A DNA stretch of 64,000 nt from an uncultured Planctomycetota bacterium (GTDB taxonomy: Bacteria; Planctomycetota; Phycisphaerae; UBA1845; Fen-1342). A model generated the notes under the pieces. The model saw only the letters and a list, made by a program, of their open reading frames with translations. It had not been told where the DNA came from and searched no databases. The stretch spans positions 310,001-374,000 of the forward strand of contig CAADGL010000021.1 in NCBI GenBank assembly GCA_900696525.1. Reading direction: 5' to 3'. Shown in pieces: positions 8,570 to 15,743 of this stretch (its first letter is position 1; each line of letters begins with the position of its first letter). A program made the position numbers and the translations under genes.

Positions 8570-9688
8570 ATGCGACGGATGACCTGCTCGGCGATTTCAG
8601 TGCTCCTGGTCGCGACCGCGGTTGCCCAGCCGCAGGACCTCGCCTGGCGCTCGCGCGTCGCCGTCGCGTGGAACGACGCCGAGTCGGGCCGCGGCGTCGT
8701 GCGGGCGATGAGCACGCGGGCGCCCTTTCAGTTCGTTACCCCGGCGCTCGACACCGACCCCGACGCCGTGCTGCACCGCTCCGGCAAGCGGCTGTACGTC
8801 GTCAGCCGGCCGAGCGGCACCGTCACGGCGATCGACATCGAGACGTGGACCGTGGCGCAGACCTACGTGCTGCCGAAGGGCAGCGAGCCGATGGACATCG
8901 TCGTGGTCAGCGCCGAGGCGGCGTACATCTCGCGCGCGGGCGCCACGCGGCTGCTGAAGCTCAAGCTCGAGAACGGCGGCCTGAGCGAGTCGGTCGATCT
9001 GACGCCGGTCGCTGGCGCCGACGGCGTGCCGGACATGGACCGGATGCTGGCGTACGGAAGACGGCTGTTCGTGCAGATGCGCCGGGAGGACGGCGGCGAC
9101 TCGGCCGCCCAGCCCGCGCTGGCGGTCATCGACCTCGTGACCGAGCAGCTCATCGACGCCATCCCCGCGACGCTGCCGATCGACCCAATCGTGCTCAACG
9201 GCACGGCGCCGCGCATGCGCATGCAGGTGATCGGCAGTCCGGCCCGGCTATTCGTCAGTGCGACCGGCGGTTTCTTCGACGACGGCGGCATCGAGGCCGT
9301 GGACCCCGTCGGGCTGGTCTCGCTTGGGCTGGCCGTGGCGGAGGCCGACCACCAAACGGGCGCGGACCTGGGCGCGTTCGTGATGGTCAAGCCCGAGTTC
9401 GGCTACCTGACCTTCAGCACCGACCTGCTCCTGTCGTCGCACCTGCACGCGTTCAGGCCCTTTGTCAGCGTTGACCCGAACGAGCTGCACGTTTCGCTCA
9501 ATTATTTCGCGCCGGCGCTGACGCACGATCCGCTCACCAACACGCTCTACGTGCCGCACAGCTTCAGCGAGGATGGCGTGCACGTCTTCAACGCGGCGAC
9601 CGGCCAGCAGCTCACGCCGCAGCCGACGCCGACGAGCGGCCACGTGACGGACCTGCTGCTGTTGTCGCGGCTGACCTTGACGCCCTGA
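8570..9688 (+). CDS. Exported beta-propeller-like protein
   Basis: A 372-residue exported protein. ATG 8570 follows GGAGG with 7-base spacing and opens a signal peptide (MRRMTCSAISVLLVATAVAQ). The mature part reads like YVTN/lactonase-type propeller blades: GKRLYVVSRPSGTVTAIDIE, then PALAVIDLVTEQLIDAIP, ARLFVSATGG, and near the end NTLYVPHSFSEDGVHVFNAA. These resemble blades that report name-value pairs, but enzymatic residues cannot be assigned. It is 89 bases downstream of the permease on the same strand and has its own RBS. Whether it is cotranscribed with the permease is unclear. Confidence 0.7.
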   Translation: MRRMTCSAISVLLVATAVAQPQDLAWRSRVAVAWNDAESGRGVVRAMSTRAPFQFVTPALDTDPDAVLHRSGKRLYVVSRPSGTVTAIDIETWTVAQTYVLPKGSEPMDIVVVSAEAAYISRAGATRLLKLKLENGGLSESVDLTPVAGADGVPDMDRMLAYGRRLFVQMRREDGGDSAAQPALAVIDLVTEQLIDAIPATLPIDPIVLNGTAPRMRMQVIGSPARLFVSATGGFFDDGGIEAVDPVGLVSLGLAVAEADHQTGADLGAFVMVKPEFGYLTFSTDLLLSSHLHAFRPFVSVDPNELHVSLNYFAPALTHDPLTNTLYVPHSFSEDGVHVFNAATGQQLTPQPTPTSGHVTDLLLLSRLTLTP

Positions 9689-9694
9689 ACGGCT

Positions 9695-9723
9695 CGCGCG
9701 GGAGCCTGCTCCTGGCCCGCGCG
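9695..9723. terminator. GC-rich hairpin between convergent genes
   Basis: CGCGCGGG and CCCGCGCG form a perfect 8-bp stem around a 13-base loop, starting 7 bases after the propeller gene's stop and facing the 3' end of sat. No U-tract follows, so it is at most an atypical terminator. Confidence 0.4.
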
Positions 9724-9849
9724 TCTTGCCACCTCCGCGAACCGGCCCGGGGAGAGCACTCCGACGTCCCGGATCTGATGTCGGGCTAGGACTGCCCGGC
9801 TCGCACGGGCAGGCGTGCGCGACTCGGTCGGCCGCGGGCGCTAAGCGTC

Positions 9850-11016
9850 TCAGCCGTTGCGCATCGCCTCTATCAGGATGTCCGCCACCTCCGCCCGGGT
9901 GAACTCCACCGGCGGGCGCTCCCCGCGGCGAAGCATGTCGCGCACCGCCGTGCCGGAGAGCGAGACGCGCTCCTCGGGCGTGCTGCGCGTAGTCTTGTCG
10001 CTGGCCATGGCGCCGCTGCGCCGGCACCAGAAGGTGTTCTCGAACCTGAGCGGGGTGATGCCGATCTCGGCCGGGTCGAACTCGTCGAAGAGCCGCTGGG
10101 CGTCGTAGGTGCCGTAATAGTTCCCGACGCCGGCGTGGTCGCGGCCGACGATGAAGTGCGTGTTGCCGTAGTTCTTGCGGACGAGGGCGTGCAGGATGGC
10201 CTCGCGCGGGCCGGCGTAGCGCATGGCGGCGGGCCAGACGCTCAGCAGCGTGCGGTCGGGGCTGTAGTAGTTGTCCAGCAGGGCCTCGTAGCAGCGCATG
10301 CGCACCGGCGCGGGGATATCGCCCGGCTGCGTCTGGCCGACCAGCGGATGCACGTGCAGCCCGTCGACGATCTCCAGAGCGCACTTGGTGATGTACTCGT
10401 GGGCCCGGTGGATCGGGTTGCGCGTCTGAAACGCCACCACCGTCCGCCAGCCCTTGCTCCTGAACGCCGCCCGCGTCTGCGCCGGCGTCAGGCGGTAGTC
10501 GGCGAATTCCGGGTCGTAGCGCGGCGTGATAACCTCCAGCGGTCCGGAGAGACACACGTCGCCTTCCGCCTGCGTCACCTTCACGCCCGGGTGCGCGGGG
10601 TCCGACGTGCGGTAGACCTTGTCAAACTCCAGCGGCTTGTCGCGGCGGTACTTCTCCGCGATGGTCATCACCGCCAGCGGCCGGTCCGCGTCGTCACACA
10701 GCGCCACGCGCCGCCCCTCATCGAGCCGCTCCGCCGTCGCCGAATCGACGGCGCAGACGATCGGCACGCTCCAGACGAGATTCCCGCGGATGCGCATCGC
10801 CTCGCACGCGCCGCGATAATCCGCCGCATTCATGAACCCGGCCAGCGGGCTCAGCGCCCCGACCGCCAGCAACTCCAGGTCGCACTGCTGCCGGTCGCCG
10901 AGCCTGATCTGCGGCAACGAGGCGGCCTCGGCCTTGAGCCGCGCCGCGCGCCCGACATCGACGAGCAGATCAACCAGTCGCCCCCCGTGCGGCGGTATCA
11001 AGCCATGATCGTGCAC
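9850..11016 (-). CDS. sat: Sulfate adenylyltransferase (ATP sulfurylase)
   Basis: Converts sulfate and ATP to adenosine 5'-phosphosulfate in the cytoplasm, the first step of sulfate assimilation (or the reverse in sulfur oxidation). It is the single-chain Sat/MET3-type enzyme, about 388 residues, without a fused APS kinase. The active-site motif TRNPIHRAHE sits near residue 197, GRDHAGVGNYYG near 284, and LSGTAVRDMLRRGE at the C-terminus. The frame opens at GTG 11022, but GTG 11016 has AAGGG at proper spacing and is preferred. No APS reductase, cysC or sulfite reductase is nearby. It follows tRNA-Ser on the same strand. Confidence 0.92.
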   Translation of the reverse strand: MHDHGLIPPHGGRLVDLLVDVGRAARLKAEAASLPQIRLGDRQQCDLELLAVGALSPLAGFMNAADYRGACEAMRIRGNLVWSVPIVCAVDSATAERLDEGRRVALCDDADRPLAVMTIAEKYRRDKPLEFDKVYRTSDPAHPGVKVTQAEGDVCLSGPLEVITPRYDPEFADYRLTPAQTRAAFRSKGWRTVVAFQTRNPIHRAHEYITKCALEIVDGLHVHPLVGQTQPGDIPAPVRMRCYEALLDNYYSPDRTLLSVWPAAMRYAGPREAILHALVRKNYGNTHFIVGRDHAGVGNYYGTYDAQRLFDEFDPAEIGITPLRFENTFWCRRSGAMASDKTTRSTPEERVSLSGTAVRDMLRRGERPPVEFTRAEVADILIEAMRNG

Positions 11017-11066
11017 AAGCACTCCCTTCGTTGCCGGGTCGCTTCAGGACCAGGGCGGCGATTGTA

Positions 11067-11151
11067 CGGAGAGGGAGGGATTCGAACCCCCGCGGGTATT
11101 AGCCCGACCGGTTTTCAAAACCGGCGCCTTCAGCCACTCGGCCACCTCTCC
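11067..11151 (-). tRNA. tRNA-Ser (anticodon UGA)
   Basis: Read on the minus strand, GGAGAGG pairs with CCTCTCC as a 7-bp acceptor stem, with discriminator G. The anticodon arm reads CCGGT-TTTGAAA-ACCGG with TGA in the loop, there is a long class II variable arm (GGGCTAATACCCGC), and GGTTCGAATCC forms the T loop. The length is 85 without CCA, which is not encoded. The long variable arm and discriminator G fit serine. Confidence 0.95.
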
Positions 11152-11311
11152 CGCGGACGCCGACGGGGCGCACGCAGGCGCACGCCTGACATGACCAAGT
11201 GGCGATCCGGGCGGCGATTATACCCGGATCGCCGCGGCACTCCTCGCCCCCGTGCTCGCGCGAAAAACGGCCGGCGGATCACCGCAAACGCTAACAAAAA
11301 CCAAATTCTTC

Positions 11312-11340
11312 TTGACAGGACGGCCGAGTGCGGCGATGAT
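11312..11340 (+). promoter_or_regulatory. Candidate promoter for dgt-yfiH-ACMSD
   Basis: A perfect TTGACA at 11312-11317 is followed after 17 bases by GATGAT (11335-11340), which matches four of six -10 positions. The predicted leader to the ATG at 11410 is about 65 bases. Confidence 0.5.
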
Positions 11341-11409
11341 CCTCGCGACGGAGGCGCACCGCTCGCGGCTGCGGCATTGCCGCGGAATGGCTCGCGCCAG
11401 GCGCATGGC

Positions 11410-12486
11410 ATGGTCAAGGCGGACCGATTCAGTCGAGAGCACCCGGAGCCGCTTGCGGAGACGCTGTCCCCGCTCGAACTCGATCGCCATCGAATCGTGA
11501 ACGCGGCGGCGTTCCGGCGGCTGCAATACAAGACGCAGGTGTTCGTCGCGCCGGAGGAAGACCACTTCCGCACGCGGATGACGCACACGCTGGAGGTGGC
11601 CCATCTCGCCCGGCTGCTGGCCGCGGCTTTGCGCCTCGATTTCGGACTGGCCGAAGTGGTCGCGCTGGCCCACGACCTCGGCCACCCGCCATTTGGCCAT
11701 GCCGGCGAGCGCGCCTTGGCCGACTGCATGGCGGCGCACGGCGGATATGAGCACAACCGCCACGCGCTGCGCGTGGTCGAGCACCTCGAGCACCCGTACC
11801 CCGACTTCCCGGGGTTGAACCTGACTCGGGTGGTGCGCGAGTGCCTGGCCAAGCACACCACGCGCTATGACCTTCCGGGGCCGCACCCGCTTCAGGATGG
11901 GCGGCCCCCGCCCCCGGAGGGCCAGGTCGCGGCCCTGGCCGATCGGCTCGCCTACGCGTTGCACGACCTTCAGGACGGCGTGTACGCAGGCGTGATCGAG
12001 CCGGCGGCGCTCGATGAGCTGGCCATCTGGCGCCGGGCGCGACAGGATGCCGGGCACGCTGCCGGCGCGGCCGATCCAGCGCCGGAGCGCCAGCCGGACC
12101 GCGCAGTCGCCGTGCGCCGCCGGCTCCGCCCGATCGTCGACCGCATCGTGCTGCGGCTGGTTCGCGACGCGGCGGAGAGCAGCTCCCCGGCGCGCGTGTC
12201 GCTGTCGGCGGCGTGCGAGCACGAGCTGGCCGCTCTCGGCGAGTTTCTCCAGGCGCGCCTGTATCGGCAGGAACGGCTGATGCGCATGGACAGCAAGGGC
12301 CGGCGGGTCCTGACGGCGGTGTTCGAGGCCTACGTCCGGGAGCCGCGGCTGCTGCCGACGCGGTACTATCAGCGCGTCGCGGTGCAGGGCGCCCAGCGCG
12401 TCGCCTGCGATTACGTCGCCGGCATGACGGATCGTTTCTGTCAGAGGGAGCACGCGCGGCTGTTCGACGCGAGAATGGAGCCCTGA
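11410..12486 (+). CDS. dgt: dGTPase-like deoxynucleoside triphosphate triphosphohydrolase
   Basis: An HD-domain enzyme that cleaves dGTP (or other dNTPs) to the nucleoside and tripolyphosphate, helping control dNTP pools. The 358 residues show the family N-terminus DRHRIVNAAAFRRLQYKTQV, then the metal-binding HD signature: the His of RMTHTLEVAHLAR near 58 and the HD pair in ALAHDLGHPPFGHAGE near 86, followed by YEHNRHALRVVEHLE. It is the short, EF1143-like or type 2 form rather than the 505-residue E. coli enzyme. Substrate range cannot be read from the sequence. The ATG lies downstream of a TTGACA promoter, and the stop is followed after one base by the next GTG, suggesting coupling to yfiH. 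Confidence 0.88.
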   Translation: MVKADRFSREHPEPLAETLSPLELDRHRIVNAAAFRRLQYKTQVFVAPEEDHFRTRMTHTLEVAHLARLLAAALRLDFGLAEVVALAHDLGHPPFGHAGERALADCMAAHGGYEHNRHALRVVEHLEHPYPDFPGLNLTRVVRECLAKHTTRYDLPGPHPLQDGRPPPPEGQVAALADRLAYALHDLQDGVYAGVIEPAALDELAIWRRARQDAGHAAGAADPAPERQPDRAVAVRRRLRPIVDRIVLRLVRDAAESSSPARVSLSAACEHELAALGEFLQARLYRQERLMRMDSKGRRVLTAVFEAYVREPRLLPTRYYQRVAVQGAQRVACDYVAGMTDRFCQREHARLFDARMEP

Positions 12487-12487
12487 G

Positions 12488-13402
12488 GTGACAGGCCCTT
12501 CGTCGGCATTCACGCGTGGTGCGAACGAGCATCGCGGCGCGATGGCCAGCGCGGCAAACAACGGCGCGGCAGGCCCCGTCCCCGCTGCGGACGCAGCCCG
12601 TGCGAACGCGGCCGGCCCCGACGGCTTTGACTCCGTCGGCAACCTGCGGCTGGCGCGCTTCGGCCCGCGGCGATACGCGCTGTTCCCGCGCCTGGCCGCG
12701 CAGCCCGGCCTGAGGCACGCCTTCGCCACCCGGCCGCTCGACGTCTCGGCTCGGCTCGACGATCGTCGGGAGGAGCGCGCGGCGCGCCGGCGGCAGATGG
12801 CCGCGGATCTTGGGTTCGACCCACGCCGGTTGTGGCACTGTGTGCAGGTGCATGCGGCGCGGCTGGCGGTTGTCGACGGCCAGGGCGACGGCGGCCCGCT
12901 GGAGGGCTGCGACGGGGCCATCACCCGCAGCCGCGGCGCCGCCCTGATGACCTTCTCCGCCGATTGCCCGCTCGTGCTGCTGTACGATCGGGAAGCGGCG
13001 GCGCTGGGCCTCGTGCATGCCAGTTGGCGCTGCACGGTGGCGGCGCTCGTCGGCGAGGCGCTGCGGCTCATGCAGGCGCGCTTCGGCTCGCGCCCGGAGC
13101 GCATGCTCGCGGGAATCGGCCCTTCCGCCGGGCCCGCGCTGTACGAGGTCGGCCGCGACGTGTACGACGCGGCGGCGGGACTGCCCGGGCGCGAGCGCTT
13201 CTTCCCGCGCGACGGCGAGCGGATGTGCTTTGACCTGTGGGAGGCGAACCGGGCCCAGCTCCTCGCCGGCGGCGTCCGCGAGGAGAACATCGAGTTGGCG
13301 GCCGTGTGCACGATGACGCGCACCGACCTGTTCTATTCCTATCGCCGCGAGGGCGCGGGCTGCGGCCACTTCGGACTGCTGGCCGGCCTGGCGCTGGAAT
13401 AA
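12488..13402 (+). CDS. YfiH/LACC1-type purine nucleoside phosphorylase (multicopper oxidase-like fold)
   Basis: A 304-residue member of the family long called polyphenol oxidase or laccase domain and now known to include adenosine/inosine phosphorylase and deaminase activity with a bound zinc. The metal and active-site residues are visible: His in WHCVQVHAARLAV, Cys in FSADCPLVLLYD and His in GLVHASWRCTV. CTMTRTDLFYSYRREG near the C-terminus is also typical. The start is GTG 12488, two bases after the dgt stop; the first 50 residues are Ala-rich and poorly conserved, so an internal ATG at 12542 is possible. Pairing with dgt suggests a purine salvage or clean-up unit. Confidence 0.85.
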   Translation: MTGPSSAFTRGANEHRGAMASAANNGAAGPVPAADAARANAAGPDGFDSVGNLRLARFGPRRYALFPRLAAQPGLRHAFATRPLDVSARLDDRREERAARRRQMAADLGFDPRRLWHCVQVHAARLAVVDGQGDGGPLEGCDGAITRSRGAALMTFSADCPLVLLYDREAAALGLVHASWRCTVAALVGEALRLMQARFGSRPERMLAGIGPSAGPALYEVGRDVYDAAAGLPGRERFFPRDGERMCFDLWEANRAQLLAGGVREENIELAAVCTMTRTDLFYSYRREGAGCGHFGLLAGLALE

Positions 13403-13426
13403 CCCCAGCACAACGAGCGTGACGGG

Positions 13427-14506
13427 ATGAAGCCCGAGAGAATCGACCTGCACACGCACATCCTGCCGCAGCGCTGGCCCGACCTGGTCGAGCGCTACGG
13501 CTACGAGGGCTTTGTGCGTCTCGATCATCACGAGCCCTGCCGGGCCCGAATGATGATCGGCGACCGCGTCTTCCGCGTGATCGAGGACAACTGCTGGAGC
13601 GCCGAGCGGCGGCTCGATGACTGCGCCCGCAGCGGCGTCGACGTGCAGGTGCTCTCCACCGTGCCGGTGATGTTCAGCTACTGGGCCAGGCCGCGCGACA
13701 CGCTCGACCTGTCACGCAGGCTGAACGACCACATCGCCGATGTGTGCCGGGCGCACCCGCGCCGCTTCTTCGGCCTCGGCACGCTGCCGATGCAGGACCC
13801 CGATCTCGCGTTGGAAGAACTCGAACGCTGCATGCGGCCGGCGGACAGCGGCGGGCTCGGGCTCGCCGGCGTCGAGATCGGCACCCACGTCGACGCCAAC
13901 GCGCACCAGGGCCGCGACCTCGTCTGGAACCTCGACGAGCCCGCCCTCTTTCCCGTCTTTGAGCGGGCCGCGGAGCTGGGCGCCGCCGTCTTCGTCCACC
14001 CCTGGGACATGCTCGGAAAGGAACGCATGCCGCGCTACTGGCTGCCCTGGCTCGTCGGAATGCCGGCGGAGACGGCCCTCGCGATCTGCTCGGTGATCTT
14101 CGGCGGCGTGCTCGAACGCCTGCCGCGGCTGCGGCTGTGCTTCAGTCACGGCGGCGGGTCATTTCCAGGGACGATCGGGCGCATCGAGCACGGCTTCCGC
14201 GTCCGGCCCGACCTGGTGGCGGTCAACAACCCAGTCAATCCGCGATCGTACCTGGCCCGGGGCGACGGCTCGCCGGCGCGGTTCTTCGTGGACTCACTGG
14301 TGCACGACGCGCCGGCGCTCCGCGAGCTGCTGCGGCTTTTCGGCCAGCGGCGGGTGGCGCTGGGATCGGACTACCCTTTTCCGCTGGGCGAGCACCGGCC
14401 GGGCGAGCTGATCGACTCGCTCGCGGACCTGAGCCACGAGACGCGCGCCAGGCTCCTCGGCGCAAATGCGCGCGAGTTCCTGTTCGGCGAACGCAGCGCG
14501 GGTTGA
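13427..14506 (+). CDS. Amidohydrolase, 2-amino-3-carboxymuconate-6-semialdehyde decarboxylase type
   Basis: A 359-residue zinc-dependent decarboxylase of the ACMSD branch of the amidohydrolase superfamily. ACMSD converts 2-amino-3-carboxymuconate semialdehyde to 2-aminomuconate semialdehyde in tryptophan (kynurenine) degradation. Metal ligands fit: His9 and His11 (DLHTHILP), His about 190 in VFVHPWDMLG, and Asp about 314 in LGSDYPFPLGE. Segments such as YWLPWLVGMPAET and FSHGGGSFPGTIGRIEHGF closely follow animal and bacterial ACMSDs. It is 24 bases after yfiH and probably in the same transcript. No other kynurenine genes are in the window, so a related carboxyl substrate cannot be excluded. 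Confidence 0.87.
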   Translation: MKPERIDLHTHILPQRWPDLVERYGYEGFVRLDHHEPCRARMMIGDRVFRVIEDNCWSAERRLDDCARSGVDVQVLSTVPVMFSYWARPRDTLDLSRRLNDHIADVCRAHPRRFFGLGTLPMQDPDLALEELERCMRPADSGGLGLAGVEIGTHVDANAHQGRDLVWNLDEPALFPVFERAAELGAAVFVHPWDMLGKERMPRYWLPWLVGMPAETALAICSVIFGGVLERLPRLRLCFSHGGGSFPGTIGRIEHGFRVRPDLVAVNNPVNPRSYLARGDGSPARFFVDSLVHDAPALRELLRLFGQRRVALGSDYPFPLGEHRPGELIDSLADLSHETRARLLGANAREFLFGERSAG

Positions 14507-14548
14507 GCGTTGCGGCCGCGGCACGGCTGCGCCGGCGTGCGGCCTGGA

Positions 14549-15232
14549 CTAGGCGATCGCGGCGGGGCCGGCGAACGTTTGGGCGGGCACGGGCATCGGT
14601 GTCGGCACGGCGTTGGCGGCGGCGCCGCGGGTGATCATGACGAGCTGCACGAGCTCCGCCACGGTCGTGACGCCGAGTTTCTGCATGGCGCGCTTGCGAT
14701 GCGCGTCGACGGCCTGCGAGCTGACTTCGAAGCGCGCGGCGATCTGGCGGTTGTTCAGCCCGCTCACCGCCAGATCGACGACTTCACGCTCGCGGCGCGT
14801 CAGCCGCGCGAAACGCGCCTCGAGTTCGGCCCGCTGGGCGAGGGCCAGACGGCGGCGATCGGTTTCGAGCAGCGCCTCTTGGACGCGCGCCAGCAGTTGC
14901 TGCGGGGCGAACGGCTTTTCCAGAAAATCGAACGCGCCGCGATGCAGCGCCTCCACCGCGACAGGAATGTCGCTGGCGCCGCTGATCATCACCACCGGAA
15001 CCTGCGCGCCGCGCTGCTTCAGCTCCGTGAGAATCTGGATTCCGTTCAGGTCCGGAAGGCAGACGTCGAGCACCACGCACCCGCCGTCGCCCCCTCCGTG
15101 GGCGGCCAGGAAGTCCTTTCCGCAGGCGAAGCCCTGGGCGGCCAGGCCGGCACTGGTCATCAGGTCCAGCAGCGACTGCCGAACAGCCGGGTCATCCTCG
15201 ATCACGAAGACGGTATGGTCGATCGTCGTCAT
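14549..15232 (-). CDS. FixJ/NarL-type response regulator with LuxR HTH
   Basis: A 227-residue transcription regulator. The receiver (about 1-125) has acidic residues in FVIEDDPAVRQ, phospho-acceptor Asp56 in VVLDVCLPDLNG, and Lys in FDFLEKPF. The LuxR-type HTH (about 140-200) reads LTRREREVVDLAVSGLNNRQ then VSSQAVDAHRKRAMQKLGV. The FLEKPF and VEALHRGAFDF pattern is that of the FixJ subgroup. A Pro/Ala-rich tail follows. GGAGG precedes the ATG. No sensor kinase is directly adjacent; the FHA-GAF kinase two genes upstream on the same strand is a possible partner. Target genes are unknown. Confidence 0.92.
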   Translation of the reverse strand: MTTIDHTVFVIEDDPAVRQSLLDLMTSAGLAAQGFACGKDFLAAHGGGDGGCVVLDVCLPDLNGIQILTELKQRGAQVPVVMISGASDIPVAVEALHRGAFDFLEKPFAPQQLLARVQEALLETDRRRLALAQRAELEARFARLTRREREVVDLAVSGLNNRQIAARFEVSSQAVDAHRKRAMQKLGVTTVAELVQLVMITRGAAANAVPTPMPVPAQTFAGPAAIA

Positions 15233-15421
15233 CGGCAGCCTCCGGGCCGCGCGAGCGGCCGGTCAGGATTGCGCATGCGCCGCAATCGACGCCTCAGCCC
15301 GCCCCGGAGTAACTCAAGACACGCCTCTGTTAAGACGATCGGCCGCGCCGTTCCTGGGGCTATACCTTGGTTTTGGTTTCGTAGGCGGTTTTTGCGTACT
15401 CAATCTCGACACCTGCGGGCC

Positions 15422-15712
15422 TCAGCTTGATATCCGCTTCGGACCCGCTCCCGCGGCCTTCTCATACTGTCCGTCGCCCGTCTTCACGTACTTCGTGAAG
15501 CCCTTGGACGCCAGGTTGTGATCACTCAACGCTGTTCGTGCGGCGCGCTCCGACCAGCGCCCGCCGATCATCGGCGGCTGTATGACGCGTCGGACCGGGA
15601 CGCCGCTCTCGGGGTGACGCTCGAGCGCCGCGTCGTGCATCGATTGCTCGACCTCGAAGCGCTCTCCGCCGCTGCCGTCGGGCAGGATGACCTCGTAGAC
15701 GTACGTGGGCAT
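15422..15712 (-). CDS. FmdB-like small protein lacking the zinc-ribbon cysteines
   Basis: A 96-residue protein whose first 45 residues align by eye with FmdB/CxxC_CxxC_SSSS zinc-ribbon proteins: MPTYVYEV at the start, FEVEQSMHD where the family has FEVxQSM, HPESGVPVRRVI where it has CPxCGGPVRRLI. The first CxxC is replaced by ILPDG and the second by HPESG, so no cysteines remain and zinc binding in the usual way is ruled out. The C-terminal half (SDHNLASKGFTKYVKTGDGQ) retains the family's polar tail with a FTKYVK motif. Function is unknown. It is 31 bases downstream of the FHA-GAF kinase on the same strand. Confidence 0.75.
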   Translation of the reverse strand: MPTYVYEVILPDGSGGERFEVEQSMHDAALERHPESGVPVRRVIQPPMIGGRWSERAARTALSDHNLASKGFTKYVKTGDGQYEKAAGAGPKRISS

Positions 15713-15743
15713 TTTGGCAACTCCAACCGGCGGAGATCGTGCT

